A stretch of 64,000 nucleotides of DNA. It comes from Ferruginibacter paludis (GTDB lineage: Bacteria > Bacteroidota > Bacteroidia > Chitinophagales > Chitinophagaceae). The stretch lies in contig NZ_JAUFQJ010000024.1 of the NCBI RefSeq assembly GCF_030409685.1, forward strand, positions 496,001-560,000. Direction: 5' to 3'. Positions 53,614 through 63,086 of the stretch are shown here, in pieces (within the stretch, counting starts at the first letter, position 1; each line of letters starts with the position of its first letter). A program made the position numbers and the translations under genes. Below the pieces are notes generated by a model, which made no database searches, was not told where the DNA came from, and was given only the letters and a program-made list of their open reading frames with translations.

Positions 53614-54729
53614 GGCAATAATTTTTTAGATTGAATAAAAAATTCCCATGCAGTTAGAAAAATCTGGTAAAATAAATGTGCAGGTAAAAATTAATCCATG
53701 AGAACAGTAACAGCGCTTTTAAAAGTATTGAGGCAGAGATAATAATGCGCTAAGCTAGGGAATATTGTGCACCAAAATCACAAAGAAATCATAAAGTAAA
53801 ATAATGACAGTTCCATAATCAGGCATGTATATTCATAACATTTATTTCCTGGTATTGAATTGTTTATTTCTCCGCAGGGATAAGGATAAGACCTTTCTGT
53901 TGGGGCAATAACACATGAACCTTATATACCAGTTGTTGTAGACGAACCGATTGCATTGTTTTAATTGATTTTGTTATGAAGTACTGAAGGGAATGGCGTT
54001 GATAAAGCCTGGATAAGGCTGGCATCACGCTACATTTTTACTGATGCAGGAAAATAAAAATGCGTTGGGCGAAAGGAATTTGAAACCGGTAAAAGAGACC
54101 TATGTGCCGGTAAAAGAACAGAAATCTTAAAAATGGATTGTAAAATAAAATGAAGAATTAAAGAACGGATACATCTAAAAAAATAGTGGCCAGTGATAAA
54201 AATCACCGGCCTTGCTTACCTCTGAAACCACAAGAAAAATCTTTAGTCAATTATTTATAAGGATATATTTTTTGAATTCTTTTTAAACAGCACACCAAGG
54301 TAAAAAATGCCTTTGTGGATGGGTTTTCATTAAGATAGGAGGAAATGGAAATGTGCAAGCAGGTTGTAAAAATAATATATTTTCTGGATAAATATAATTT
54401 TTTTTATTTAGATATATTGATCGTTGCTATTTATTTATTTGTATGCGCATTTAACGCTCATTTACCAACTGGACTGTATTTGCAGGTTATATCAGCAGAC
54501 ATATTTTATGTTATATTTTTTATTTGAATGAGAGATAATACCTGCTGTATTGTCTTTCTGTTTATAAAAAACAAAAAAATTACCTGCTGGCTGCCTTAGG
54601 AAGTTAGATGTGCAGTAATTATTATAGTTAGTTTTGTACCAGCTCCCATGGCATTAAACAATCCCAGGAACGCTACGCGAAATCTGAAACTACTTTAAAT
54701 TAATTCCACTCGACTTAAAATTATACAGT
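53614..54729. other. Long intergenic region, possible coding relic and one hairpin
   Basis: No intact gene is recognised in these 1.1 kb. On the plus strand about 53987-54129 two frames give protein-like runs (GNGVDKAWIRLASRYIFTDAG, then NALGERNLKPVKETYVPV and a stop) that would join after a small shift, which may be a decayed gene end. A hairpin GGCCAGTGAT/ATCACCGGCC lies at 54188-54211. A 60-codon frame at 54345-54527 is A/T-rich with one hydrophobic stretch and is not convincing. Confidence 0.4.
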
Positions 54730-55161
54730 ATGAATCCTGATAAAAACGGCATCGCAGAAAAAGCAGTTGCACATATTTTACAGCATGATCTGTTTAGCCA
54801 ATGGCTCGGCATTGAGGTGTTGCAAACCAAAGAAGGTTTCAGTAAAATAAAAATGGTGGTTCGCAAAGAGATGATCAATGGCCTTGGCATTGTACATGGC
54901 GGCATTGCCTTTTCACTAGCCGATACTTGTTTTGCCCTGGCCTGCAACAGCCGCAATACATTATCAGTAGCGTTGGATACAGCTATTAATTTTATAAAGC
55001 CTGTACATGTTGCCGATGTGCTGACAGCCGAAGCAACCGAAATTCACAATGGAAAAAATACCGGACTTTACCAGGTAACTGTTACCAACCAGCAACAGCA
55101 TGTTGTTGCGCTTTTTAAAGGAACCTGCTTTCGTACCAATAAACAGTTAACTCAACTGTGA
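54730..55161 (+). CDS. PaaI-type hotdog thioesterase
   Basis: The 143-residue protein has the hotdog-fold pattern of PaaI: FSQWLGIEVLQTKEGFSKIK, then MINGLGIVHGGIAFSLADTC with the active-site region, and ALDTAINFIKPVHVADVLTA. PaaI hydrolyses phenylacetyl-CoA-type thioesters; no paa pathway genes are nearby, so the natural substrate is open. The obgE gene follows 71 bp later on the same strand. Confidence 0.9.
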   Translation: MNPDKNGIAEKAVAHILQHDLFSQWLGIEVLQTKEGFSKIKMVVRKEMINGLGIVHGGIAFSLADTCFALACNSRNTLSVALDTAINFIKPVHVADVLTAEATEIHNGKNTGLYQVTVTNQQQHVVALFKGTCFRTNKQLTQL

Positions 55162-55232
55162 GTTTATAAAAAGGCGACGCACAATCATTAAGTACTTAAC
55201 CCTCCGCAAAAAAACCGACCTTTGCAACAATA

Positions 55233-56237
55233 ATGGAAAAGTCAAATTTTATAGATTATATCAGAATTTTTTGCCGCAGTGGCCATGGAGGACCTGGTAG
55301 CAGGCATTTTATGCGTACCAAATACAACGCCATGGCTGGTCCGGATGGTGGAGATGGCGGCAGGGGCGCACATATTATTTTAAGGGGAAGCTCCCAATTG
55401 TGGACATTGCTTCACCTGCGTTATTACAAAAATGTGCTGGCAGAAGATGGAGAAAGTGGCAGCAAAAACAACAGTACCGGTCGTTTTGGTAAAGACATTA
55501 TTATTGAAGTGCCATTAGGCACCATTGCCCGTGATGAAGCAACAGGCCAGAAAGAAGTAGAAATATTGGAAGATGGCCAGGAGGTAATTTGGGTAAAAGG
55601 GGGTCGTGGCGGATTGGGAAATGCCAATTTTAAAACTGCCACCAACCAGGCGCCTGAATATGCGCAGCCGGGTGAAGAAGGAACCGAAGGATGGAAATTA
55701 CTGGAATTAAAAGTATTGGCTGATGTTGGCTTGGTGGGTTTTCCCAATGCTGGCAAATCAACACTGTTATCTGTAATTACCGCTGCAAAACCAAAAATAG
55801 CTGATTATGCTTTTACCACTTTGGTACCACAATTGGGCATGGTAGAATACCGCGATGGCAAAAGTTTTTGTATTGCCGATTTACCGGGCATCATCGAAGG
55901 TGCTGCAGAAGGAAAAGGCCTGGGGCATCGGTTTCTGCGTCATATAGAACGAAATTCCATCCTGCTGTTTTTAATACCGGCTGATTGTGCTGATCATAAA
56001 AAAGAATTTGAAATACTGGTAAACGAACTGGAACAATACAATCCTGAAATGCTGCAGAAAGATTTTGTAATTGCCATCAGTAAAAGTGATATGCTGGATG
56101 CAGAATTGAAGGCTGACATTGCAAAAGAACTTCCTCAAAAGATCCCGCATATTTTTATTTCATCCGTAACAGGCCAGGGACTACCAGAATTAAAAGATCT
56201 GCTTTGGTCAGTCATGAATCAACAGGTACAAAAATAA
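55233..56237 (+). CDS. obgE: GTPase ObgE/CgtA
   Basis: The 334-residue GTPase takes part in 50S subunit assembly and growth control. It has the glycine-rich Obg fold ([31 protein letters not shown]), G1 GFPNAGKST, the switch [11 protein letters not shown]3 [11 protein letters not shown], and G4 in the region ISKSD. No C-terminal OCT domain is present, as is usual in this group. Its stop at 56235 is followed in the same frame by the start of the CPBP protein. GACCTTTG at about 55217-55224 resembles a -7 element. Confidence 0.97.
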   Translation: MEKSNFIDYIRIFCRSGHGGPGSRHFMRTKYNAMAGPDGGDGGRGAHIILRGSSQLWTLLHLRYYKNVLAEDGESGSKNNSTGRFGKDIIIEVPLGTIARDEATGQKEVEILEDGQEVIWVKGGRGGLGNANFKTATNQAPEYAQPGEEGTEGWKLLELKVLADVGLVGFPNAGKSTLLSVITAAKPKIADYAFTTLVPQLGMVEYRDGKSFCIADLPGIIEGAAEGKGLGHRFLRHIERNSILLFLIPADCADHKKEFEILVNELEQYNPEMLQKDFVIAISKSDMLDAELKADIAKELPQKIPHIFISSVTGQGLPELKDLLWSVMNQQVQK

Positions 56238-56321
56238 AAAGCACTGAACAGCGTACTAAAATACCTGAAAGATTTTTACACCAAAGAATTTAACTGGAGG
56301 TATTTTTTTCTGATAGCATTA

Positions 56322-57191
56322 ATGCTGGGATGCCTTATTTATCTTAACTACTGGCACAACCTGGAAAAAAAATATGCTGCTGCACCCACCAGCCGGCTAG
56401 GCAGATTTACAGGATACTACCTGCTGTATTTCATTCCTTTTGCAGGCGCCTTTTTTTTACAACTGTTATTTTTTAAAGATTGCAGTTACTATAAAGATGC
56501 CTGGTTCTGGATCATTCTTTTTTTAGCTCCTGCGTTATTTGCCTTCCGGGTAAATTTTAACTGGCACCAGCAATGGATTATAAACACCTGGTCAGGCCCT
56601 ATCCGCTTATTTTACCTGCATTGCCTTAACTGGGTTGTACGCGTTTTTGTTTTACTGATACCGGTATTTTTTATATGGTTCATAAAGGATAAAAATATAC
56701 AACCTTTTTATGGCACCAAAGCGCTTGACAGCCTGCGCCCTTATCTGCTGATGTTACTGGTAATGATTCCTTTGCTGGTACTGGCAGGTACACAAAAAGA
56801 TTTTTTACAGGTTTATCCCAAGGCAAAACTGATTGATACAATACCGGTGCAAAACTGGATGGACAAGGTCCGGTATGTTGTATTTGAATTGTGTTATGGT
56901 TTTGATTTTGTAAGCATAGAATTTTTCTTTCGCGGATTTTTAATACTTGCCCTGATGCGTATTTGCGGTATGCATTGCATCATTCCCGTGGCCTGTTTTT
57001 ACTGCGCCATCCATTTAGGTAAACCCATGGGCGAAGCCATTAGCAGCTTTTTTGGTGGTAGTTTATTAGGAATTGTGGTGTATAATACCGGCAGTATATG
57101 GGGCGGCTTAATTGTGCATTTAGGTATCGCCTGGGTGATGGAAGCCGTTGGTTGGATTGGGGTAATTCTTGGCAAAGTGAAACAAATATAA
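56322..57191 (+). CDS. CPBP family (CAAX-type) intramembrane protease
   Basis: The 289-residue protein (from the ATG) has about eight membrane helices. The CPBP motifs are visible: SIEFFFRGFLILALMR (the glutamate of the EExxxR-type site appears as a single Glu followed by Phe-Phe-Phe-Arg-Gly), AIHLGKPMGEAISSFFGG and GSIWGGLIVHLGIAW with the catalytic histidines. The same frame stays open from just after the obgE stop (56238) and codes a plausible N-terminus, LNSVLKYLKDFYTKEF, so the true start may be a CTG at 56244. Substrate unknown. Confidence 0.82.
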   Translation: MLGCLIYLNYWHNLEKKYAAAPTSRLGRFTGYYLLYFIPFAGAFFLQLLFFKDCSYYKDAWFWIILFLAPALFAFRVNFNWHQQWIINTWSGPIRLFYLHCLNWVVRVFVLLIPVFFIWFIKDKNIQPFYGTKALDSLRPYLLMLLVMIPLLVLAGTQKDFLQVYPKAKLIDTIPVQNWMDKVRYVVFELCYGFDFVSIEFFFRGFLILALMRICGMHCIIPVACFYCAIHLGKPMGEAISSFFGGSLLGIVVYNTGSIWGGLIVHLGIAWVMEAVGWIGVILGKVKQI

Positions 57192-57466
57192 CCCCGCACA
57201 TTTAGCTGCATCCACAATTCAGAGGCACAATTATTACAAACTTTTTGCGTTGATTTATTTTGATTCAGTGTTTATACTTTGCCCGGGAAGCCAATGTAGA
57301 ATTAAAAAATACAGTATAAGAGTGCGACGCAACGATGTGCCACAGGGCTTTTCAGGCAGGTCAACAATTTTTTTTTGTATTTCGTCGCTAAATTTTGTTA
57401 TTCTATCGTAAAAAGTATAGTCAATTTATTTTTTACAAATAATAACATTAATTTTAAAAACCTGCG

Positions 57467-58009
57467 ATGAGAAAATTTATACCTCTTTTTTTACTACCAC
57501 TGGTTTGCATTGTTTTATGGGGTTGCCCGTACGATTCACCTTACGGTATTGATGCCGCTGCTCAGGAAAATATTGATGAAAGTTTATTAGGCAGCTGGGC
57601 TGCGTTTGTTGCGAAGCCTGCATATGATCAGCAGCATGTCGAAGACCCCGTAAAAATCATTTTTTCCAAAAACACCGACCAGGAATATAACATTGCCATC
57701 ACCGGGTATATTGATGAATTAAAGCCTTATCATGTTATAACCAATGATACCATTAGGGGAACCGCATTTATTTCCATCGTTTCCAGCAGGCAGTTTTTAA
57801 ACTGCTTTATAAAAGGCAGAATGTATTTAGCGGAGATAAAACGGCGTGACGATAATTTGTCCATCCTTTGTCTTGCTGAAAAATTCACCGTACGCTATTT
57901 AAAAAACAGCAAAGACCTGCGGCGGGAAATTGAGTTTCACTCCAAATTTGACGCCTCACCTACTTATGATGATTTTTTTGTTGCCAAAAATTTAAAAAAA
58001 GTAAACTGA
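57467..58009 (+). CDS. Lipoprotein, function unknown
   Basis: The 180-residue product has a signal sequence and a lipobox at VLWGC (Cys20) followed by PYDSPYGID. The mature part begins LLGSWAAFVAKPAYD and has strands (YNIAITGYIDELKPYHVI, RMYLAEIKRRDDNLSILCLA) suggesting a small lipocalin-like or beta-sandwich fold. I do not recognise a family. A 275-bp upstream region without any recognised gene separates it from the CPBP gene. Confidence 0.65.
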   Translation: MRKFIPLFLLPLVCIVLWGCPYDSPYGIDAAAQENIDESLLGSWAAFVAKPAYDQQHVEDPVKIIFSKNTDQEYNIAITGYIDELKPYHVITNDTIRGTAFISIVSSRQFLNCFIKGRMYLAEIKRRDDNLSILCLAEKFTVRYLKNSKDLRREIEFHSKFDASPTYDDFFVAKNLKKVN

Positions 58010-58117
58010 CACCAGCCACATTTACTTATTTACCGCTCCATTAACAATTGCTATTTTCCACAACTACCGCAAATTATCGGCAATGATGTAATTTGCTTAT
58101 TCATTTAACCATTGCTC

Positions 58118-59167
58118 ATGCCAACCAGTAAAATTGCAGGAATAGGAATGTATGTTCCTCAAAACAAAGTAACCAACGAAGATCTGAAACAATTTATGGA
58201 TACTTCGGATGAGTGGATCCAGGAACGCACCGGCATTAGGGAGCGCAGGTACGCCCACCGCACCAACGAAACCACCACTACCATGGCAGTAGAAGCTGCG
58301 ACAATTGCGATTGACCGGGCGGGCATCACACCAACTGACATTGACTTTATTATTTTTGCCACTTTAAGCCCCGACTACTATTTTCCGGGTTGTGGTGTGC
58401 TGGTACAACGTGCCATGCAAATGAGAGAAATAGGCGCATTGGATATCCGCAACCAATGCAGCGGTTTCGTGTATGCGTTGTCGGTAGCAGACCAGTTTAT
58501 TAAAACCGGTATGTATAAAAATATACTGGTAATCGGCAGTGAAAAGCATTCATTTGGTTTGGATTTCAGCACCCGTGGCAGAAATGTATCCGTGATATTT
58601 GGTGATGGTGCAGGCGCTGTGGTGTTGCAGGCAACGGAAAAACCAGGTCAGGGAATTTTAAGTACCCACCTGCACAGCGATGGCCAGAGTGCAGAGCTGC
58701 TGGCCATGTACAACCCTGGCACGCATGCCAACCATTGGGTAACCAATGCTGTTGCCACTTACGATGATGCGCCTGCAGGTGGAATGTTTATGAGTAAAGA
58801 AATGATTGACAAAGCTGAAAATTTTCCGTTCATGGACGGACCGGCTGTGTTTAAAAAGGCCATTGTAAAATTTCCGGAAGTAATACAGGAAGCACTTGCA
58901 AAAAACAATTTAGCCGCCACCGATATTGATTTACTGATACCGCACCAGGCTAACCTGCGCATCAGCCAGTTTGTTCAGCAAAAGCTGGGGCTGAGGGATG
59001 ACCAGGTGTTTAATAATATTCAGCAGTACGGTAATACAACGGCAGCCTCCATTCCTATAGCTTTATGCGAGGCCTGGGAAAAAGGCAAAGTAAACGAAGG
59101 CGATCTTGTTTGCCTGGCTGCATTTGGTAGTGGCTTTACCTGGGCCAGTGCTTTGATGCGCTGGTAG
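58118..59167 (+). CDS. fabH: 3-oxoacyl-[ACP] synthase III
   Basis: The 349-residue enzyme starts fatty-acid elongation by condensing acetyl-CoA with malonyl-ACP. The active-site set is complete: Cys in IRNQCSGFVYAL, His in LLIPHQANLRI and Asn in QYGNTTAASIPIAL. Opening residues GIGMYVPQNKVTNEDL and TSDEWIQERTGIRERRY fit the family. The ATG at 58118 was preferred to a TTG at 58112. No plsX, rpmF or acpP is adjacent. KASIII-like enzymes of secondary metabolism are an alternative, though nothing nearby suggests one. Confidence 0.93.
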   Translation: MPTSKIAGIGMYVPQNKVTNEDLKQFMDTSDEWIQERTGIRERRYAHRTNETTTTMAVEAATIAIDRAGITPTDIDFIIFATLSPDYYFPGCGVLVQRAMQMREIGALDIRNQCSGFVYALSVADQFIKTGMYKNILVIGSEKHSFGLDFSTRGRNVSVIFGDGAGAVVLQATEKPGQGILSTHLHSDGQSAELLAMYNPGTHANHWVTNAVATYDDAPAGGMFMSKEMIDKAENFPFMDGPAVFKKAIVKFPEVIQEALAKNNLAATDIDLLIPHQANLRISQFVQQKLGLRDDQVFNNIQQYGNTTAASIPIALCEAWEKGKVNEGDLVCLAAFGSGFTWASALMRW

Positions 59168-59313
59168 ACAATTATAATCTGAAATAATTTTTGACTAAAC
59201 AATTTCAAGAAGTAAAATCAAGCGCCGTTGTTAATAATGTTGCATGCTATTTTATTACCCGCAACTGTTGGGCCTTTACGTTAATTTTAATGTTTTACTA
59301 AATTCAATCATTG

Positions 59314-60219
59314 ATGCCGCGGAAAATCATATATTTTATCAACCCTATTTCTGGAACAAAAGACAAGGCGCCTGTTTTAAAAATAATTGAAGAAAGAACA
59401 AAGCAACAAAATATACCGTATGAAATTTTACATACCAACGCCCAGGGTAATTACCATTTTTTAAAAGAAAAAATTGAGCAGGAAGGCGTTACTGATATTG
59501 TTGTTTGCGGCGGAGATGGTACAGTTAGCCAGGTAGCCGCCACCTTAATGGAGGAGGATGTAAATATTGGCATCATCCCCATGGGATCGGGCAACGGCCT
59601 GGCATTGGCGGCAAAAATTCCAAAGGAAATCAATAAAGCCCTTGATGTAATTTTCACCGGTAGAGCCCGTTATATTGATTCCTTTTTTATTAATGATACT
59701 TTTAGCTGCATGCTTTGCGGACTTGGGTTTGATGCCCAGGTAGCACACGATTTTGCCCGGCAGTCATCCCGTGGATTAGGTACCTATATTAAAAAAACGC
59801 TTGAAAATTTCATTACGGCCAAACCTTATTCCTTTGAAATTGTAAATAAGGGGAAGTCATTTGCTGCCGAAGCTTTTTTTATTAGTATAGCCAACAGCAA
59901 TCAATTTGGCAACCAGTTTACCATCGCACCAAAAGCCAGTTTAAATGACGGCCTGCTGGATATTGTGGTGGTAAAAAAAATGAGTAAACTACGTATGCTG
60001 CTGGCAATTGCAAGGCAGGTAACTGCGGGTAAAATAAACGAACATGATGATAAAACGTTTCATGAAAGAGACGTACTTTATTTTCAAACTCCGCAGTTAA
60101 TCATCCACAATCTTGATAAAGCACCGCTGCATGTAGACGGAGATCCGGCTTATACTGCCCAAAAACTGGTGATAAAAATAATACCTGATGCCTTTAAATT
60201 AATACAGCCTGCCGGCTAA
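59314..60219 (+). CDS. YegS/DagK-type lipid kinase
   Basis: The 301-residue protein belongs to the diacylglycerol kinase catalytic family: IIYFINPISGTKDKAPVLK at the start, the nucleotide loop VVCGGDGTVSQVAATLM, PMGSGNGLALAAKIP and the FGNQFTIAPKASLNDGLLDI region with HVDGDP near the end. It would phosphorylate diacylglycerol or a related lipid at the inner membrane. The ATG at 59314 was preferred to the adjacent TTG. Confidence 0.9.
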   Translation: MPRKIIYFINPISGTKDKAPVLKIIEERTKQQNIPYEILHTNAQGNYHFLKEKIEQEGVTDIVVCGGDGTVSQVAATLMEEDVNIGIIPMGSGNGLALAAKIPKEINKALDVIFTGRARYIDSFFINDTFSCMLCGLGFDAQVAHDFARQSSRGLGTYIKKTLENFITAKPYSFEIVNKGKSFAAEAFFISIANSNQFGNQFTIAPKASLNDGLLDIVVVKKMSKLRMLLAIARQVTAGKINEHDDKTFHERDVLYFQTPQLIIHNLDKAPLHVDGDPAYTAQKLVIKIIPDAFKLIQPAG

Positions 60220-60281
60220 TTAACTAAGGTAAAATAACGTAACTTCAATTACAGATTGTTAACAGCTTAAACCTAAAACCA

Positions 60282-60731
60282 ATGCGTACAGTTGCAAACA
60301 TATTAATGAGTAAGACGCCGGCATTTAATTTTGTAGATCCCGATGCAAAAGTGATTGAAGCTCTGCACATCATGAACTCAGTTAACCTTAGCTACCTGGT
60401 GGTATATAAGAATGATACATTCTATGGAATTTTTTCTGAAAGGGATTATAGCCGCAATGTAATTTTAAAAGGGTTACACAGCGACAGTTGTGCTGTTAAG
60501 GAAGTGATGAGTGTTTCGCTTCCGGTAATTGACATGCAGGATACTGCCGAGCATTGCATGGAATTATTGAATACACATAAAACACGCTACCTGATTGTGT
60601 TTGAGCATAATCAATTTAAAGGCGTTGTAACCATCAATGACGTTTTAAGAGAAGCGCTCAAAAGCAAGGAAATGGTGTTTGATGAATTAACACTTAACCA
60701 GGCAATGGAATGGCAGGATAAGATTTTTTAA
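60282..60731 (+). CDS. CBS-domain protein
   Basis: The 149-residue protein consists of two CBS motifs (about 5-60 and 70-130): FVDPDAKVIEALHIMNSVN with YLVVYKNDTFYGIFSERDYS, then SLPVIDMQDTAEHCMELLNT with YLIVFEHNQFKGVVTINDV. Such pairs form a module that binds adenosine nucleotides. With no attached effector domain, it may regulate a partner protein. It lies 62 bp after the lipid kinase gene on the same strand. Confidence 0.9.
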   Translation: MRTVANILMSKTPAFNFVDPDAKVIEALHIMNSVNLSYLVVYKNDTFYGIFSERDYSRNVILKGLHSDSCAVKEVMSVSLPVIDMQDTAEHCMELLNTHKTRYLIVFEHNQFKGVVTINDVLREALKSKEMVFDELTLNQAMEWQDKIF

Positions 60732-60783
60732 ACCCTGTTGTAATATTTTTGTCGAAGGAACCTGTTGCAACAAACAGGTTTTT

Positions 60784-63003
60784 TTATTTAAGCAATTGTA
60801 TTAATGCTTTCAATACCTGCTGGTTATTGGCTGCATTAAAAGATGCAATTACATCTACCTTTTCAGCTGCGGTTAAATGAAAATTCAGTGCTGCTCCCTG
60901 GTCTTCAATTTTAGGCGTATATATAAATTCCAGCCGGTGCAAATTTGTTCTGGTTTGTTCAGGTATAAAACTATAGGCCTGGTTTTGAAAATAATCCTGT
61001 AGATTAAACCAGTTATGCTGCAGCATGGTGGCAGGCTTTACCAATAAATCTGTTATAGTACCTGTTTCCAGCGGATGTTGCCAGTTATCTTTTTCCCTGT
61101 CACGTATTTGTACTATTAAAACACCACTGGTATTTTCAGCAAGCCAGTCTTTAAAATTATCGATAAAACGCCACGTGGATTCCTGGCCAAAATTATCCCG
61201 CAGGCCTGCATCCATCACATCAATTACGGGGTTACAGGGCAACCATACATTTGGTAAAACATAGGGAAACGTAGCGTTCATCCGCATGGCAGTAAGTAGC
61301 CGTAAGTTCATAGGGTCCTGTTGCCGGAACAAGGCGGCAAAATCAATGGCATCCGGACTAACGCTGCTATCATTGTCAAAGGCTGCCGGTTTCATCATAA
61401 AACTAAGCGGCTGTGTGCCAATCATCATTTTGCGCCCATCTGCGGTAACCACGGAGTTGAATATCATCATCGGAATGTTGGCTGCTTTTTCATCGGCCGC
61501 GTAATCTTTTAATTGCCGGTTTAATATTTTACCCGAATTTTCATTAAGCTTTTCTTCAAAGGCATATCCCCGGTCTTTAATATAACTATAAGGACCTACC
61601 CTAAATTTTTGCGCCGGAGAAAAAATATCCCTGCTGATCATGGAAGAAAAAACAGGATTTAGTAAATCCTGTGCGATATTATCCCGGTAAACTTGCTGGT
61701 GAAGATTTAGATTTTGGCCCTGTAATTTTTGCCTGTACAACTCCCGGTAATATGCTGCAGACAACATACCACCGCTGGCACCACTTATTAAAAAAGTGTG
61801 GCGCATTAGGCTGCCGCCTGTAATGCTGTCGAGTTGCTGCAGGGTATTCATCACAAATGTGGTACTGCGCAAGCCCCCGCCACTAACGTTTAAAAACAGG
61901 ATGGCCGGTTTATCCTGCTGTTGCTTTTTTTTCCAGTTATTCAATACCTGGATCATATTGTTTTTATCGGCTGTTATGTTGGCGGGCGAACAAATTTGCT
62001 GCAATGACTGACGGCTGTATTGCGGCCGTTGATCTTTATTGGTGTAATTTATACCGTAAGCCTTGTTGCGTGGATCGATGATTTCTTTCTCATATAAAAT
62101 ATTCAGTATGGCAACAAGGGCAATTACAAACAGCAGGCTCCAGCTTTGCAAAAAATAGGTCAATGCACCTATAACGGCCACCATCAGGGCAAAGAATACA
62201 ACGATGCTTGCAGCAGCAGGTGGCTGAAAAAATTTTACATCTAAAAAAAAACCGCACACAATCAGAAAAATAAAAGCGAGAATGATGCCCATCATCGCTG
62301 CAAAGTGATGGCGCTTAAAAATAGTGTCTAAAAAGTCCTGGTTGTAATGCGTTACAGGCCTGGCTTTGCGAAATTTAAACCGCCCACTAAGGAAATAACT
62401 CACCTTCATGCCAAAACCATCCGTGTGTGGTTTTTTCGACGGATCAAAATTGCTTCTGAAAAATTCAGGATTGGCTACTACCGGGGTAATAGTGCGTAAA
62501 ATAGTTCTGTCAACTCCAAAAAAGAATGCAAAAGAAAAAGCCACCAGGGCTATAAAACCCCCTAAAAACCCAAGTACAAGGGCCACCTCTTCACCCGTAC
62601 TTAGCAACTCTTTATAAGTATTAAACTGTATAGATTTCACCAGGTAAAAAGCAAGGAAAAATAAAGGCAACAGGCCATTGTTTATACAATATTTCAAAAA
62701 AGGCGTGGATGCAGTAGCCAAAAACTTGAACCGCCGGGTATGCAAAATAAAAGTGGTGATATTCCAGCTCATAAAAAATACACCCATTGCAATACCCACC
62801 GCCGCAGAGCTAAGTGCATTTACTTTACCAAGGTATTCGGGAACGAAAAACAAAGCATCTGCCCCAAAGTTTTTCATAAAGCCACTGTTGATAGTGCTGG
62901 CCATCAGGAACCAAAATATCAACAATACCTGGTACTTTCTAAAATGCAGGATCAGTAACTGTATAGGGAAAGAATAAAAGATATTCCGCAGCAAAAGCTT
63001 CAT
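60784..63003 (-). CDS. Patatin-like phospholipase with a multi-helix membrane region
   Basis: The 739-residue protein has about six or seven membrane helices in its first 305 residues and a patatin domain after that. The oxyanion motif GGGLRS is at 375-380, the nucleophile motif GASGG at 408-412 (Ser410) and the catalytic Asp in DAG at 598-600. These give a serine-aspartate dyad acting on phospholipids or acyl esters. The membrane half is not a standard patatin feature and may carry a transport or sensing role. It is convergent with the CBS gene and stands alone. Confidence 0.85.
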   Translation of the reverse strand: MKLLLRNIFYSFPIQLLILHFRKYQVLLIFWFLMASTINSGFMKNFGADALFFVPEYLGKVNALSSAAVGIAMGVFFMSWNITTFILHTRRFKFLATASTPFLKYCINNGLLPLFFLAFYLVKSIQFNTYKELLSTGEEVALVLGFLGGFIALVAFSFAFFFGVDRTILRTITPVVANPEFFRSNFDPSKKPHTDGFGMKVSYFLSGRFKFRKARPVTHYNQDFLDTIFKRHHFAAMMGIILAFIFLIVCGFFLDVKFFQPPAAASIVVFFALMVAVIGALTYFLQSWSLLFVIALVAILNILYEKEIIDPRNKAYGINYTNKDQRPQYSRQSLQQICSPANITADKNNMIQVLNNWKKKQQQDKPAILFLNVSGGGLRSTTFVMNTLQQLDSITGGSLMRHTFLISGASGGMLSAAYYRELYRQKLQGQNLNLHQQVYRDNIAQDLLNPVFSSMISRDIFSPAQKFRVGPYSYIKDRGYAFEEKLNENSGKILNRQLKDYAADEKAANIPMMIFNSVVTADGRKMMIGTQPLSFMMKPAAFDNDSSVSPDAIDFAALFRQQDPMNLRLLTAMRMNATFPYVLPNVWLPCNPVIDVMDAGLRDNFGQESTWRFIDNFKDWLAENTSGVLIVQIRDREKDNWQHPLETGTITDLLVKPATMLQHNWFNLQDYFQNQAYSFIPEQTRTNLHRLEFIYTPKIEDQGAALNFHLTAAEKVDVIASFNAANNQQVLKALIQLLK

Positions 63004-63086
63004 GTATATGGACTTTTTTTAAATGTACTACTTATTAAACACAAGTACATAACATCCGCAACGCCGAATTATTTTGCCAGAATATT

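Noticed and set aside
54345-54527. A 60-codon plus-strand frame with an AGGAGG a few bases before its ATG
   Set aside because: The sequence is A/T-rich with one hydrophobic run, no promoter match, no family resemblance, and Bacteroidota rarely rely on Shine-Dalgarno sequences.
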